In this document: piece after piece, positions 43,616-53,406 of the stretch
Position numbering within the stretch: position 1 is the first letter of the stretch
Layout of the letters: the number at the start of each line of letters is the position of its first letter
Assembly (NCBI RefSeq): GCF_000379765.1
Contig: NZ_KB903498.1
Location: 139 to 64,138, forward strand
From: Flexithrix dorotheae DSM 6795
Lineage (GTDB): Bacteria; Bacteroidota; Bacteroidia; Cytophagales; Flammeovirgaceae
DNA length: 64,000 bases
Reading direction: 5' to 3'
Notes under the pieces: model-generated
The model's database searches: none
Told to the model about the DNA's origin: nothing
The model's input: the letters and a program-made list of their open reading frames with translations, nothing else
Program-made: the position numbers and the translations under genes

Positions 43616-44809
43616 TTAGACAGGTTGGGCTACCTTATCGTTTTCATTATGGTAATATCCCTTGTTTACGGAGGACTTCTTTTTATTTACAATATTTGAT
43701 TTCACCCCAAAAAGAAAACGAATTAGTCCAAATGGTCTAATTAAATATTCGTAAAAAGCTACACTCAAAACAAGGCTTAATGTACTAATAAACAGATATT
43801 TAGCCAAAATACTTTCATCCACTAAAGTCACCACATAGAACCCAATAATCACAATTGCAGTTTGATGTAAAATATAAAAGGGATAAATAGCCTGGTTGGC
43901 ATAATTTAAAATCGGATGAGGTTGGTTCAGGTATTGTTTCCCTAAAGCCAGGATGGCTAATAACCACATCCAGGCATTTAATGGCATCAATAAAGAAATC
44001 AAAGCATCTGTCTCCTGAGTGGTTTCCATTCGGTTCCATCGAAAGAAATTGATCAAAACAATGGAAAAAACCGCCATCCCCAACAAGTTTCTTTTTTGTG
44101 CAGTTATAAAATTGATAAAATGTGGCACAACACCAACCAGATAGCCTGTTGCAAAGAACAAAAACCAATACGAATGCCAGCACCAATCATCAATAAAAGC
44201 ATTAGTTCTGTTGGATTCACTGGTGATGAAAAAATAGCAAAGAGTGGTAGGCAACACCAAAATAAGATAAATCGACCATGGATTGGATATGATGAAAGCA
44301 TTAAACTTTTGTTTTATTTCAGGCTTTCTCAGGTATAAAAATAATGGTAATCCAATTACCGAATAAAAGAAAAGGTACAAAACAAACCACATGTGGTGCC
44401 AGGAAAAGTTCCCTTCCGGATAGGGCACAAAATCTAAAACTGAAGGATAAAAATTGAGGAATGATGCTTCTATCTCTTCATTGAATAATCGCTCAAAATA
44501 GAGTTGGGGAGGAACTATAAAAAACATGGCAAAAATTACGGGAAGCATTAGGCGGTTATGTCTTTCTTTTATGTAAACCCATGGTGTTCTTTTTTTCAAT
44601 GCCCAGCATGTTCCCATTCCGGAAATGAAAAATAACAGCGGCATTCGGAACTGACTCAGCCAAAAGTTGAATTCCAGCCAGATATAACTGAGCTGATCAT
44701 TCTTGATATGCCAATCCCATTCTTCTGTAAAGATCATAGCCGTGTGAAAATAGAGCACCAATAGTATGGCAATGATTCTCAACCAATCGATATAATAATT
44801 TCTTTCCAT
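43616..44809 (-). CDS. Acyltransferase 3 family membrane protein
   Basis: 397 residues with about ten membrane helices. It starts YYIDWLRIIAILLVLYFH (family RxxA-type motif with catalytic His) and has FFISGMGTCWALKKR with the family's conserved Gly/Arg. Members acylate cell-surface glycans, lipids or peptides. It is the first gene of the operon with the LytS/LytTR pair, so surface acylation may be controlled by that pair. The acceptor is unknown. Confidence 0.88.
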   Translation of the reverse strand: MERNYYIDWLRIIAILLVLYFHTAMIFTEEWDWHIKNDQLSYIWLEFNFWLSQFRMPLLFFISGMGTCWALKKRTPWVYIKERHNRLMLPVIFAMFFIVPPQLYFERLFNEEIEASFLNFYPSVLDFVPYPEGNFSWHHMWFVLYLFFYSVIGLPLFLYLRKPEIKQKFNAFIISNPWSIYLILVLPTTLCYFFITSESNRTNAFIDDWCWHSYWFLFFATGYLVGVVPHFINFITAQKRNLLGMAVFSIVLINFFRWNRMETTQETDALISLLMPLNAWMWLLAILALGKQYLNQPHPILNYANQAIYPFYILHQTAIVIIGFYVVTLVDESILAKYLFISTLSLVLSVAFYEYLIRPFGLIRFLFGVKSNIVNKKKSSVNKGYYHNENDKVAQPV

Positions 44810-44946
44810 AAGTCAATTTTTAAGTGTTCACTAAGATGAGTTGAATCATCTTTTTGGTGAAATACTTTTGATGAATGGAAAGAAAACAGGGATGTTTAAC
44901 CATTGTGAATGGTTAGCATTTCCCCGATACTATATGGTTTAGGAAA

Positions 44947-45852
44947 CTATTCAGTTTTAAATGAAATGGTTCCCAGGTTTGAAAATTCTACTTTCACTTC
45001 GGCAGCATCATCAATAGTTGGATTTGCATAAAGTGAACCCGTAATGACCAAATCTCCTGCTTTGAGATATTGCCCGTATTTTGGAAGCAAATTGGCTAAT
45101 TCATATAAGGCATTGAGAGGATTTCCATAAATATTGGATGCCACTCCCTTCGCTGCAAGTTTTCCATTTATAAAACATTTCGCGGTTTCATTTTCGAAGT
45201 CAAAATCAGAAGCCGGAATTTTAACTGTGCCTACAATGGTACCTGCCTGACCCATTCCAGTGGCCAAAACATGAGCAGGGTTTACCTGAGTTCCATTCGA
45301 AGTGGTGGCAATTGATTTTGCAAACTCTATGGCACCCACCACATATTCAATACAGGATTTGGCATCATCCATAGAGGAAAGGCCTTCTTTTAGGTCATTT
45401 TTTATGATAAATCCTACCTCTGCTTCCACCATGGCACCACCTCCGGGAAAGGTTTCCATTGGGACAGAGGAATTGGGTGCAATCATATTTGTATTAAGGA
45501 TATATCCAAAAACAGGATCAAATTGAGCCGGATCGGAAGTGGCCGTACCACCCATTTTCCAGCCAATTTTAGTTTTTCCCTTGGCTAATTCTTTTTCCAA
45601 TACCCTCAATTGAATTTTTGAGGCCAGCTCCCTTTCCAGGTCGGGGTTTTCTCTTGATAATAAATCGGTAATAATGGCATTTTCCCGGTAAAACTGAAGG
45701 GAATCTACCAATTGCTCCTCAGACATTTTCATACTTTTGGCTGCAGGTGGCGGAGTTTCTTCTGTTTGCTTCTTTTCAGGAGAAGAACAGGAAGCCAAAT
45801 AAATGAGCAATAAGGAAAAACTGAAAATTTGGAAAGGTGAAAAGGTTTTCAT
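44947..45852 (-). CDS. FAH-superfamily (2-keto-4-pentenoate hydratase-like) lipoprotein
   Basis: 301 residues. Signal with lipobox YLASC (Cys22) and a Pro/Glu linker, then the hydratase fold: GWKMGGTATSDPAQFDPVFGYIL, a metal-binding block AMVEAEVGFIIKND, VVGAIEFA and DLVITGSLYANP. This fold normally works in the cytoplasm on keto-acids from aromatic degradation; a lipid-anchored copy is unusual. It lies 45 bp after an Nramp-like transporter gene on the same strand, so a shared small-acid substrate is possible, which is inference. Confidence 0.85.
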   Translation of the reverse strand: MKTFSPFQIFSFSLLLIYLASCSSPEKKQTEETPPPAAKSMKMSEEQLVDSLQFYRENAIITDLLSRENPDLERELASKIQLRVLEKELAKGKTKIGWKMGGTATSDPAQFDPVFGYILNTNMIAPNSSVPMETFPGGGAMVEAEVGFIIKNDLKEGLSSMDDAKSCIEYVVGAIEFAKSIATTSNGTQVNPAHVLATGMGQAGTIVGTVKIPASDFDFENETAKCFINGKLAAKGVASNIYGNPLNALYELANLLPKYGQYLKAGDLVITGSLYANPTIDDAAEVKVEFSNLGTISFKTE

Positions 45853-45897
45853 GAGAGTGAGTTTAAGATTAGTAATCAGGGAGAAAGTTATTCTTGC

Positions 45898-47142
45898 TTA
45901 GAAAAAATCTTTTAAGGCTAAAAAACCTATATAGGAAATGATACAGGAGAAAATAAACGCGGCAATCAGGCCTAAATTTAGCATAATTCCCGCTTTGTGT
46001 TCCTGCATAATTTTTTCCTGGTTAATGATGTAAAAAATCCCGCCAATGGCCAAAGGAAGTACAAAAACATTGGCTACCTGGGTGGCAATCTGGGCAATAA
46101 TCGGATTGGCTCCCATGATAGGCACCGAAAGACCAACCACACAGGCCACAGCCGTTAATACTTTAAAAAGCTTTGATTTCACATCCAGTTTGCCATTTTT
46201 GTAATCCGCCACCAGCAATGGGGCTACCATAAGAATGGGGAAAACGGACGACAATCCTGCACTGAGTGCACCGGTCATGAAGAGGGCTACCGCAAATTTT
46301 CCGGCCACAGGTTCAAGGGTATTCACCATATCAATGACTCTATTGATACTTAGACCCTGATAATACATGGCTCCCATGGCTGTAATCATGATGGATCCGC
46401 TGATGACAAACATCAAAAGCGCAGAGGAAAAAGCATCTTTTGATTGGTTTTTAACTTCATTTATTCCCCAGCCTTTTCCCTGCATCAGCAGGGGTCGAAC
46501 CACAAAAGTAGGAGCTGCCATTGTGGTGCCTACAAATGCCGCAACCATTAAATTTCCTCCGGGAGCATCTGGAATGGTGGGGAGAAAACCCAGGGCTATT
46601 TCTGAAGGAGCAGGGAAAACAATAAACATAGATATGATAAAGGAAATCCCCATAATGGTGACAAATACAATGAGGACTTTCTCAAAAAATGAATAATTTC
46701 CCTGGATTAAAAGCAGGTAAAGGATGAACAGAATGCCGATGGCAATACCCAGAACTGCCCAATAACTTTCGGTGGGTAAAGTAGGTAAGAACAGCCGGGA
46801 AATTTCATAAAGTGCACTTGAAGAAAGGCCCACAATTCCGGAAAGGGAATTCCACTGCCCTATTACTATCCCAACCATGAGTAGAATAGCCAGTACTTTT
46901 CCATATTTTAGTTCTGTTTTAAAACTATTGACTGTGGTCCTTCCGGTAACCACAGCATATCTTCCATAGGCTTCCATCAGTGTCCAGGAAAAAAGACAAC
47001 TTAAAATCAAAACCCATAATAATTGAGATCCGAACTGGCTGCCTGCCTTGGCCATTGCAGTTACGCTTCCGGTACCTACCGTATAACCAATGCAAAAAAT
47101 TCCCGGGCCAATAGAGAGTAAAAAGGCTACGACTTTTTTCAT
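45898..47142 (-). CDS. Nramp-superfamily transporter lacking canonical metal-site motifs
   Basis: 414 residues with about eleven membrane helices. The N-terminal GPGIFCIGYTVGTGSVTAM region aligns with Nramp TM1, but the DPGN metal ligands are replaced, and TM6 carries TMAAPTFVVRP where Nramp has the MPH motif. It therefore probably does not move Mn or Fe in the classic way; some Nramp relatives carry Mg or other substrates. It is immediately upstream of the FAH-fold lipoprotein, suggesting an organic-acid related function. Calling it MntH would be wrong on this evidence. Confidence 0.82.
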   Translation of the reverse strand: MKKVVAFLLSIGPGIFCIGYTVGTGSVTAMAKAGSQFGSQLLWVLILSCLFSWTLMEAYGRYAVVTGRTTVNSFKTELKYGKVLAILLMVGIVIGQWNSLSGIVGLSSSALYEISRLFLPTLPTESYWAVLGIAIGILFILYLLLIQGNYSFFEKVLIVFVTIMGISFIISMFIVFPAPSEIALGFLPTIPDAPGGNLMVAAFVGTTMAAPTFVVRPLLMQGKGWGINEVKNQSKDAFSSALLMFVISGSIMITAMGAMYYQGLSINRVIDMVNTLEPVAGKFAVALFMTGALSAGLSSVFPILMVAPLLVADYKNGKLDVKSKLFKVLTAVACVVGLSVPIMGANPIIAQIATQVANVFVLPLAIGGIFYIINQEKIMQEHKAGIMLNLGLIAAFIFSCIISYIGFLALKDFF

Positions 47143-47245
47143 GTTAATTTATTAAAGTAGTTAAGATAAGGTGTAGTCGTTTTGAGTGTGAGATGCTTCA
47201 CTCCTGGTGATTTAATGAAATCAGGTAGAGAAAAAAATCCTCACC

Positions 47246-48346
47246 TTAATAGCCGGTAATCTCCTTTAGTTTATTAAAAAAGCTTTTTTTCCGATCGGAA
47301 TTGATACTCCAGTCCACCGGAACGCTTTGGAAGCCATCTTCAAATCCTTCCCCATCCATTCTAAAATCAAAATATCCCCAGGAAGCATAGGCTTTTATAG
47401 CATTTACCATGTTGTTTTCTTCCTTATCGAAATCAAAATGGTCATCTTCATTGAACAGGATCGGTTTAGGAGTATACCCTTCCACTTTTCTGGTATCTTC
47501 TACCAGCTTAGTCACTTTTTTCGGGTCTTTAATTCCATTGCCATGAATCAAAATAAAATCTGCAGATTTTACCACATTGGGTAAAGGCAAAAATCCTCCT
47601 CCATAGCTAGTGCTCACCAATAAACTAAATTCTTTTTTCTTCTTTTTCTGCACACGTTCAATCAGTTCATGGACCCTTTCCGGTTGCAAAATAGGGTGAT
47701 CATATCGGACATTGGATTCGTTGTTAATTTCTACGATTATATTCTTATAACCTTTATCCAAGATCCATTTAGTGATATTATCTACAGCATTTATTACTGC
47801 TTTTTCATCTTTCAGGTATTGATCCTGCCCAAAATAAAAATAACCCAGAATTACCACCATACCCAATTCATCGGCTTTATTGAGAATTTTCTCTAACCGG
47901 GCCATGTAATCTGATCGGAGTGCTCCCTCATCATCGAATGTTGAATTTCTCCAACCCTTATTGCCATAACCCATGGGGCTTCCTCCCTGCAAATTGAGTG
48001 TAAAAGCCAGCAAACCGTGCTTTTTCCATTCTTCCATTCCCAGAATAAATTCATCTGTATTCCTATCAGCATCCCATTTTTGGGTATCGGGATATTTAAA
48101 CCTGTCTCTGGTTTCCGGATTTAAATCATCGAAAATTCCCTGAACCATTCTCGAATTCATTAAAAGCCCTTCAATTTTATGCCCATTCCATTCCCGTCCT
48201 TTGTAGGTCAGTTCTCCGTTGATATAAAACTGATTCCCCTTAATGGAAACAATGGTTTTGTTTTTTTTCGCAGAAAAGGAAATAGCGAAGAAAACTGCAA
48301 TAGATAGTAGAAGTAGTTTAATAAATTTCATGTTTTTCATTTTCAA
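47246..48346 (-). CDS. Clan GH-A-like glycoside hydrolase (GH5-like), secreted
   Basis: 366 residues with a signal peptide (~1-25). A (beta/alpha)8 barrel is indicated by FTLNLQGGSPMGYG, VVILGYFYFGQDQY, VEINNES (Glu210 predicted acid/base) and PILFNEDDHF (Glu300 predicted nucleophile). I cannot name the exact GH family. It is last in a run of minus-strand genes with three sulfatases (23 bp from the next), so it probably acts on the same sulfated glycan after desulfation. Confidence 0.75.
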   Translation of the reverse strand: MKMKNMKFIKLLLLSIAVFFAISFSAKKNKTIVSIKGNQFYINGELTYKGREWNGHKIEGLLMNSRMVQGIFDDLNPETRDRFKYPDTQKWDADRNTDEFILGMEEWKKHGLLAFTLNLQGGSPMGYGNKGWRNSTFDDEGALRSDYMARLEKILNKADELGMVVILGYFYFGQDQYLKDEKAVINAVDNITKWILDKGYKNIIVEINNESNVRYDHPILQPERVHELIERVQKKKKKEFSLLVSTSYGGGFLPLPNVVKSADFILIHGNGIKDPKKVTKLVEDTRKVEGYTPKPILFNEDDHFDFDKEENNMVNAIKAYASWGYFDFRMDGEGFEDGFQSVPVDWSINSDRKKSFFNKLKEITGY

Positions 48347-48369
48347 TTTGTCTCCTTAAAAATACAGGA

Positions 48370-49902
48370 TTAATAGTCTAAAAACTCACCACAAACCTTA
48401 TCCTGATACCATTTATCATCTGTTTGTTTGAGTAAAAATTCCAATTCCTTTATCAGTTTTTTTCCTACAGACGCTTCTATTTTTTCAAAAGGAATTCTAT
48501 TCAACTGGTTAGGATCAGCTTCGTTATCATAACAAAATACTTCATCGGCTTTTCCGTCTTTCTGGTTGACCACAAACATGTATTTTCCTGTGTAAACTCC
48601 TCTGGAATTACCATTCATGAAAAGTGCAGAGGCAGGTTTTTCCAAATCGTCCCCGGATGATTTTTTTAAAATGGAAGCGTAATTTTTTCCTTGCACTTCA
48701 TCAGGAATCTTATCTTCCATACCCGCCAGAGAAAGTAGGGTAGGCATCACATCTGGAACACTTAAGATTAAATCCTCTATTCTGGGTTTTAATTTATCCC
48801 CCCATTTAATTATAAATGGGATGTTATAAGCTTCTATTTCAGGTGTGTTTTTCCCAGTTTTGCCATGGCTTCCCAACATTTCTCCATGATCGGAGGAAAA
48901 TACAATTATGGTATTTTCCGAAAGCCCCAGTTTGGCCAAATGGTCCAGTACTTTCCCTATGAAATGATCTACTGCACTCACATTGGCATAATAGTATGGA
49001 GCATAGTGTCCCACAGCAGTATCAGCATTTTCATGGGTAAGGAGTTGATCAATATGGATATTCCCGGAATCTGTGTATTGATCAAAAAATTCCATATAAG
49101 TACTTTTTTCTGTCCATGGATTATGAGGCGGATTAAGCGACCACATCAGGAAAAAAGGTTTTTGGGGATCACGCTGGCCATGGGTATTGGACAAATAATC
49201 AATAATTTTTTCAGATTCCAGTTCTGCAGAAAATTTTCCGGGTTTATAAGGTTCCCCGTCCTTTTTGCCTTCAATCGCTTTTGGATCATTGGAATATACC
49301 AAAGGATTAAAATGGTCATCTTTTAAGGCCTGGAAGAAATAATCAATACTGTGTCGGTCAGGTCCTGGCGGAACATAGGTATCATAGCGGTTGATAAAAT
49401 GTCCTCCCGGAGCCTCTTTTGAACCCACAAAAGTCCCGTTCTCATCAAATAAAGGTTCGGTTTTCTGCCAGTGGCACTTCCCAAAATAGGCTACATTGTA
49501 ATCCGCCTGTGCAAAAACATCGGTTATACAAATGGCATCTGTTCTCAGTTGCACATCCCTGTCTGCCCTGCAATTATTGGTAATACCATTTTGATACGGA
49601 TACATTCCGGAGAGAAGCATACCCCTGTATGGACTGCATAATGGGAAATTGCTTACGGCCCGGCTGAATACAATTCCGCCTTCTGCCAGCTTATCCAAAG
49701 CGGGAGTAGACACAGGATCGGGATTGCCCTGTAAAAACTCCTTGTTCCCAGGCTTTGACCAAAAGCCCAGGCTGTAGTTTCGGTATTGATCAGGGCAAAT
49801 AAAAATAATGTTTGGAGCAGCTTCTTCTATGGCCTCATCTTTAGAGTTACAGGCGACCAATAGGATAATTTGAATTAAAATGAACCAATTAAAGTGCTTC
49901 AT
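48370..49902 (-). CDS. Sulfatase (S1 type), CSPYR active site, lipoprotein
   Basis: 510 residues. Lipobox LLVAC (Cys18). The alkaline-phosphatase-like domain has NIIFICPDQYRNY (metal site), Cys89 in CSPYRG (to be oxidised to formylglycine) and VFSSDHGEMLGSHGKTGK (metal site). The fourth active-site position is Tyr where Ser is usual. A C-terminal small domain ends at ~505. It removes sulfate from a glycan in the periplasm or at the outer membrane. It is 7 bp after the next sulfatase's stop, in one operon with 47246. The maturation enzyme is not in this window. Confidence 0.92.
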   Translation of the reverse strand: MKHFNWFILIQIILLVACNSKDEAIEEAAPNIIFICPDQYRNYSLGFWSKPGNKEFLQGNPDPVSTPALDKLAEGGIVFSRAVSNFPLCSPYRGMLLSGMYPYQNGITNNCRADRDVQLRTDAICITDVFAQADYNVAYFGKCHWQKTEPLFDENGTFVGSKEAPGGHFINRYDTYVPPGPDRHSIDYFFQALKDDHFNPLVYSNDPKAIEGKKDGEPYKPGKFSAELESEKIIDYLSNTHGQRDPQKPFFLMWSLNPPHNPWTEKSTYMEFFDQYTDSGNIHIDQLLTHENADTAVGHYAPYYYANVSAVDHFIGKVLDHLAKLGLSENTIIVFSSDHGEMLGSHGKTGKNTPEIEAYNIPFIIKWGDKLKPRIEDLILSVPDVMPTLLSLAGMEDKIPDEVQGKNYASILKKSSGDDLEKPASALFMNGNSRGVYTGKYMFVVNQKDGKADEVFCYDNEADPNQLNRIPFEKIEASVGKKLIKELEFLLKQTDDKWYQDKVCGEFLDY

Positions 49903-49909
49903 TATCGAT

Positions 49910-51409
49910 CTAGTTTTTTAATTTTTCCATCGCTTCTTTATACAAAGTTGTGTACTTGTGAAATCCAATTTCCTTTCCATTCAACATTTCCAGATAAGCT
50001 TCCGGATGTTTGTATTTTACCCAGTCTAAGATGTCAACTGCGGTTGGATAAACCGGATGAAAGGCATCGGATGAGGCGGTCATATCTTTTTCTGTTGCTT
50101 TCAGTTTAATCCGAAACTGATTCAGAATATCTTTATAATTATCATCACCAGCCAGGTTTTTTAATTCATGAGGGTCATTTTCAAGATCATACAATTCTTC
50201 AACAGGTTTGGTAGGAGAGAAAAAGTAAGCTTCATCAGCATTTAATTTTCCTTCAAATTTTAGCTTTCGCATGGCATGCACTGCCGGCCGGTAAAATTCC
50301 AGATAAGCCTGGTGTGCATCCCAGGAAACCTCCGGCATATAATTTTTAATATATTTATATTTTTTTGAGGTCAGACTTCTGGATTTTTCCATTACTTCAT
50401 CCCATAAATCCCTTGCACCATAGGAATATTCTCTTGAAAAATTATCATCCATAAATGAACTGCCAGTCATATATTCAGGAACCTCAATGCCTGCCAAATC
50501 AAGAATTGTAGCTGTGATATCTGTGGCACTTACAATTTCATCTCTTACTGCTCCGGTTTTTATTCCTTCCGGCCAGCTCACAATTAGCGGTATATGCAGG
50601 CCAGGATCAAAAAGATAGCCTTTTCCCCGGATATTACAGCGGCCATTATCTCCAATAAAAATAATCACTGTATTTTCATAAAGTCCTTTTTCTTTTAAAT
50701 CCTGAATGATAATACCAATTTCATGATCCATGTATTCCATCTGATCCAGGTATTTGGCCCAGTCAAGCCTTACTACAGGGTCATCAGCCATGTACGGAGG
50801 TAATTTTACTTTATCCGGATCAACAGGATGGTCAGACTTTTCACGGATTTCATCCCACCAGTCGCCTCTGTGGGTTACTTTTAACTGAATTTGGGCAAAA
50901 AATGGCGTTTCATCTTTTGGGATGATATCGTACTGATCAAATAGGCCAAATTTGTTTTTTCCATCCCATTCCCCAATAGCTTCATGTTTAAAGTTCACAT
51001 CTATTTTCCGGCCCTTTCCCATGACATATTCATTTCCTAAAATGCAGGTATATCCTGCTTTGCGGAGTAAATAAGTGAATGGTTTATATGGTTCTGCTAA
51101 TGGCAGCTCCCTGTTACTTCTATGATGCTGGGCGTTTATTTTGTTTTGCATCACCCCGGTCATCATTGCAGACCTGCTTGGTGAACAGATAGGATTGGTG
51201 ACGAAACAATTGTTGAACTTTAAGCCATTTTCTGCCAATTTATTCAATACCGGAGTTTTTACAGCTTCCATTCCATAGCATTCTATATCCGGTCCAATAT
51301 CTTCTGCCATGAGCCAGATAATATTTGGTCTTTCTTGGGAAATGGCTGTTAGGGAAATAAACATTCCCAGGGTAAATAAAAAGTAGACTTTGTTGGTTAG
51401 TTTTTTCAT
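49910..51409 (-). CDS. Sulfatase (S1 type), heparan-N-sulfatase-like group
   Basis: 499 residues with a soluble signal peptide to about TAISQ. It shows NIIWLMAEDIGPD (metal), Cys75 in NPICSPSRS (formylglycine), and IFIGDNGRCNIRGKG (metal and substrate). The overall layout resembles the N-sulfoglucosamine sulfohydrolase branch, but the glycan is not determined. A palindrome 145 bp upstream (51554) may regulate it. Confidence 0.92.
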   Translation of the reverse strand: MKKLTNKVYFLFTLGMFISLTAISQERPNIIWLMAEDIGPDIECYGMEAVKTPVLNKLAENGLKFNNCFVTNPICSPSRSAMMTGVMQNKINAQHHRSNRELPLAEPYKPFTYLLRKAGYTCILGNEYVMGKGRKIDVNFKHEAIGEWDGKNKFGLFDQYDIIPKDETPFFAQIQLKVTHRGDWWDEIREKSDHPVDPDKVKLPPYMADDPVVRLDWAKYLDQMEYMDHEIGIIIQDLKEKGLYENTVIIFIGDNGRCNIRGKGYLFDPGLHIPLIVSWPEGIKTGAVRDEIVSATDITATILDLAGIEVPEYMTGSSFMDDNFSREYSYGARDLWDEVMEKSRSLTSKKYKYIKNYMPEVSWDAHQAYLEFYRPAVHAMRKLKFEGKLNADEAYFFSPTKPVEELYDLENDPHELKNLAGDDNYKDILNQFRIKLKATEKDMTASSDAFHPVYPTAVDILDWVKYKHPEAYLEMLNGKEIGFHKYTTLYKEAMEKLKN

Positions 51410-51553
51410 AATTACTAGTACTTTACGAAATTCTTTTTTTTACTAAACTGTATGGGAATGAGTCAGTAAATCACTTCTTTTTTGTTCCATAACCAAGTGC
51501 CTTACCCACAAGTAAGCAAACATTGGAATTTGGAAGTTTCAATAAATTAAAAA

Positions 51554-51568
51554 TGCTGGTTACCAGCA
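51554..51568. promoter_or_regulatory. 15-bp palindrome upstream of a sulfatase gene
   Basis: TGCTGGT and ACCAGCA flank one central T, a perfect 7-1-7 dyad about 145 bp before the ATG at 51409 and after the stop of the upstream sulfatase. It is a candidate operator; the regulator is unknown. Confidence 0.55.
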
Positions 51569-51611
51569 GATGACTGTTATTTTATTCAATAGGTTATACA
51601 GTTACTTATTT

Positions 51612-51657
51612 AGAAAAATAGTCAGACCTTTCCTTTTTTAAGCCTGACTATTTCTCT
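51612..51657 (-). terminator. Terminator-like hairpin after the arylsulfatase gene
   Basis: AGAAAAATAGTCAG (51612-51625) pairs, with one mismatch, with CTGACTATTTCTCT (51644-51657), and the minus-strand stem ends in a U-rich arm. It lies 10 bp after the stop of the gene at 51667. Confidence 0.65.
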
Positions 51658-51666
51658 TCATAAGCG

Positions 51667-53217
51667 TTATTTCAATTCCAGTTTTTCTGTTTCTTTATAT
51701 TCTATTCCCCGAATGCTTTCAAATTCTGCAATCATTTCTTCCAGTTTTTCTGGATTGCTTTCAGCCAGGTTATTTTGTTCGCCAATATCTTCCTTGAGGT
51801 TATACAATTGAAATTCATTGGCATTACCTATTTCTATATTAACCGTCTTTATCACAGCAGGTCCTTTGTAAGGAGGGATCATTGCCCAGTCTCCTTTTCG
51901 GAAAGCGGTACGGCTGGTGGCTTCCAAAACTAAATTGTCTCGGCCTTTTTCACTTTTACCTTTAAAAACATCCAGCAGATTCTGGCTGTCTCCTACCTGT
52001 ACATCACTGTCAGTTAAGGCAGCCAAAGATGCCAGAAAATCGATTTGGGAAACTAGTGCATCAGATACTCCTGGTTGAATTTCCCCTTCCCAGTATGTGA
52101 TAAAGGGTACTCTTGTTCCCGCTTCAAACAAACTGTATTTCCCCCCTCTTAATGGACCTGCCGGGGTATGTTTGCCTAATTTTTCCACTGCATCATCATA
52201 ATAACCATCATTCAGTACCGGGCCATTATCACTGGATAAAATGATCAGGGTGTTTTCCAATAAACCTTCTGTTTCCAGGGTTTTGATGAATTCACCGATG
52301 CACCAATCCGCTTCCACAATTACATCTCCTCTTGGTCCCATTCCTGATTTACCCACAAATCTTGGATGAGGTGTACGAGGAACGTGTGGTTGCTGTAAAG
52401 CATAATAGAGGAAGAATGGTTCATCTTTGTGTCCTTTGATGTATTCCTGTGCTTTGCCCAGAAAATGATCGGCCATATCTTCATCAACCCATTTGGCAGA
52501 TTCTCCTCCTTTCATAAACCCAATTCTGGGAATGCCATTTACAATACTATTGTTGTGACCGTGATGCCATTTCATTTTCAACAATTCAGGGTTGTCTTTT
52601 CCGGTAGGTTCTCCCTCAAAGTTTTTGCTGTAATCAATTTCAATGGGATCGTTCGGGTCAAGATTTACCACTTTCCCATTTTCAATATAGACGGTAGGCA
52701 CTCTGTCCTGAGTAGCCGCCATAATGTAGGCATAATCGAAACCTACCTCATTTGGTCCCGGAGAAATATGCTGGTTCCAATCTACTTGTCCGTCACCCAG
52801 ACCCAAATGCCATTTCCCCACAATTCCGGTATGGTATCCGCTTTGTTTCAACATTTTGGGGATAGTCATTTGTTGGGTACTGATTAGTAATGGAGCCGTT
52901 CCCGGAAGAATTTTGGCATTTTTGTTTCTCCATGGATACTGGCCGGTAAGCAAGGCATATCTACTGGGTGAACAAGTTGCAGAAGAGGCATAACCATTGG
53001 TAAACCTCATCCCTCCATTTGCCAGCCGATCAATATTTGGAGTTTTCAATTCAGTAGAACCATAGGCTCCAACATCTCCATAACCCAGATCATCAGCATA
53101 AATGATAATGACGTTTGGGGCTTTCTGCTCGACTACCTCCTTATTCTGCTCTGGTGCATTACAGGATAATAATATGGCTTGTAAAATTAGGATCTTTATT
53201 ATTCCTTTAACTTTCAT
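51667..53217 (-). CDS. Arylsulfatase (S1 type), lipoprotein
   Basis: 516 residues. Lipobox AILLSC (Cys19). NVIIIYADDLGYGDVG (metal), Cys82 in TCSPSRYALLTG (formylglycine) and ILSSDNGPVLNDG (metal) are canonical. It has the usual C-terminal domain. It is separated from the next sulfatase by 257 bp with a hairpin, so it has its own transcript, and follows the DgoD-like gene by 189 bp. The removed sulfate position is unknown. Confidence 0.93.
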   Translation of the reverse strand: MKVKGIIKILILQAILLSCNAPEQNKEVVEQKAPNVIIIYADDLGYGDVGAYGSTELKTPNIDRLANGGMRFTNGYASSATCSPSRYALLTGQYPWRNKNAKILPGTAPLLISTQQMTIPKMLKQSGYHTGIVGKWHLGLGDGQVDWNQHISPGPNEVGFDYAYIMAATQDRVPTVYIENGKVVNLDPNDPIEIDYSKNFEGEPTGKDNPELLKMKWHHGHNNSIVNGIPRIGFMKGGESAKWVDEDMADHFLGKAQEYIKGHKDEPFFLYYALQQPHVPRTPHPRFVGKSGMGPRGDVIVEADWCIGEFIKTLETEGLLENTLIILSSDNGPVLNDGYYDDAVEKLGKHTPAGPLRGGKYSLFEAGTRVPFITYWEGEIQPGVSDALVSQIDFLASLAALTDSDVQVGDSQNLLDVFKGKSEKGRDNLVLEATSRTAFRKGDWAMIPPYKGPAVIKTVNIEIGNANEFQLYNLKEDIGEQNNLAESNPEKLEEMIAEFESIRGIEYKETEKLELK

Positions 53218-53406
53218 GTTTTTCGTTTGATAATACTTTTTGTTTCTAATAATTCCCGAATTTAGTCAATCGAATTGAATCTTCAATTTTTACTGTACTA
53301 ATCTCAGTTTTTCTCCATTGAAGTGTGCTCTTTTTTAACTGAAATAATTTTTTAGTGACTCAAAAACAGGAAAAATGAAGTTGAGGAATCCAACAGATTT
53401 GGCCAA

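Noticed and set aside
45898-47142. Annotation as Mn/Fe transporter MntH
   Set aside because: Nramp metal-ligand motifs in TM1 and TM6 are missing, so the name would mislead.
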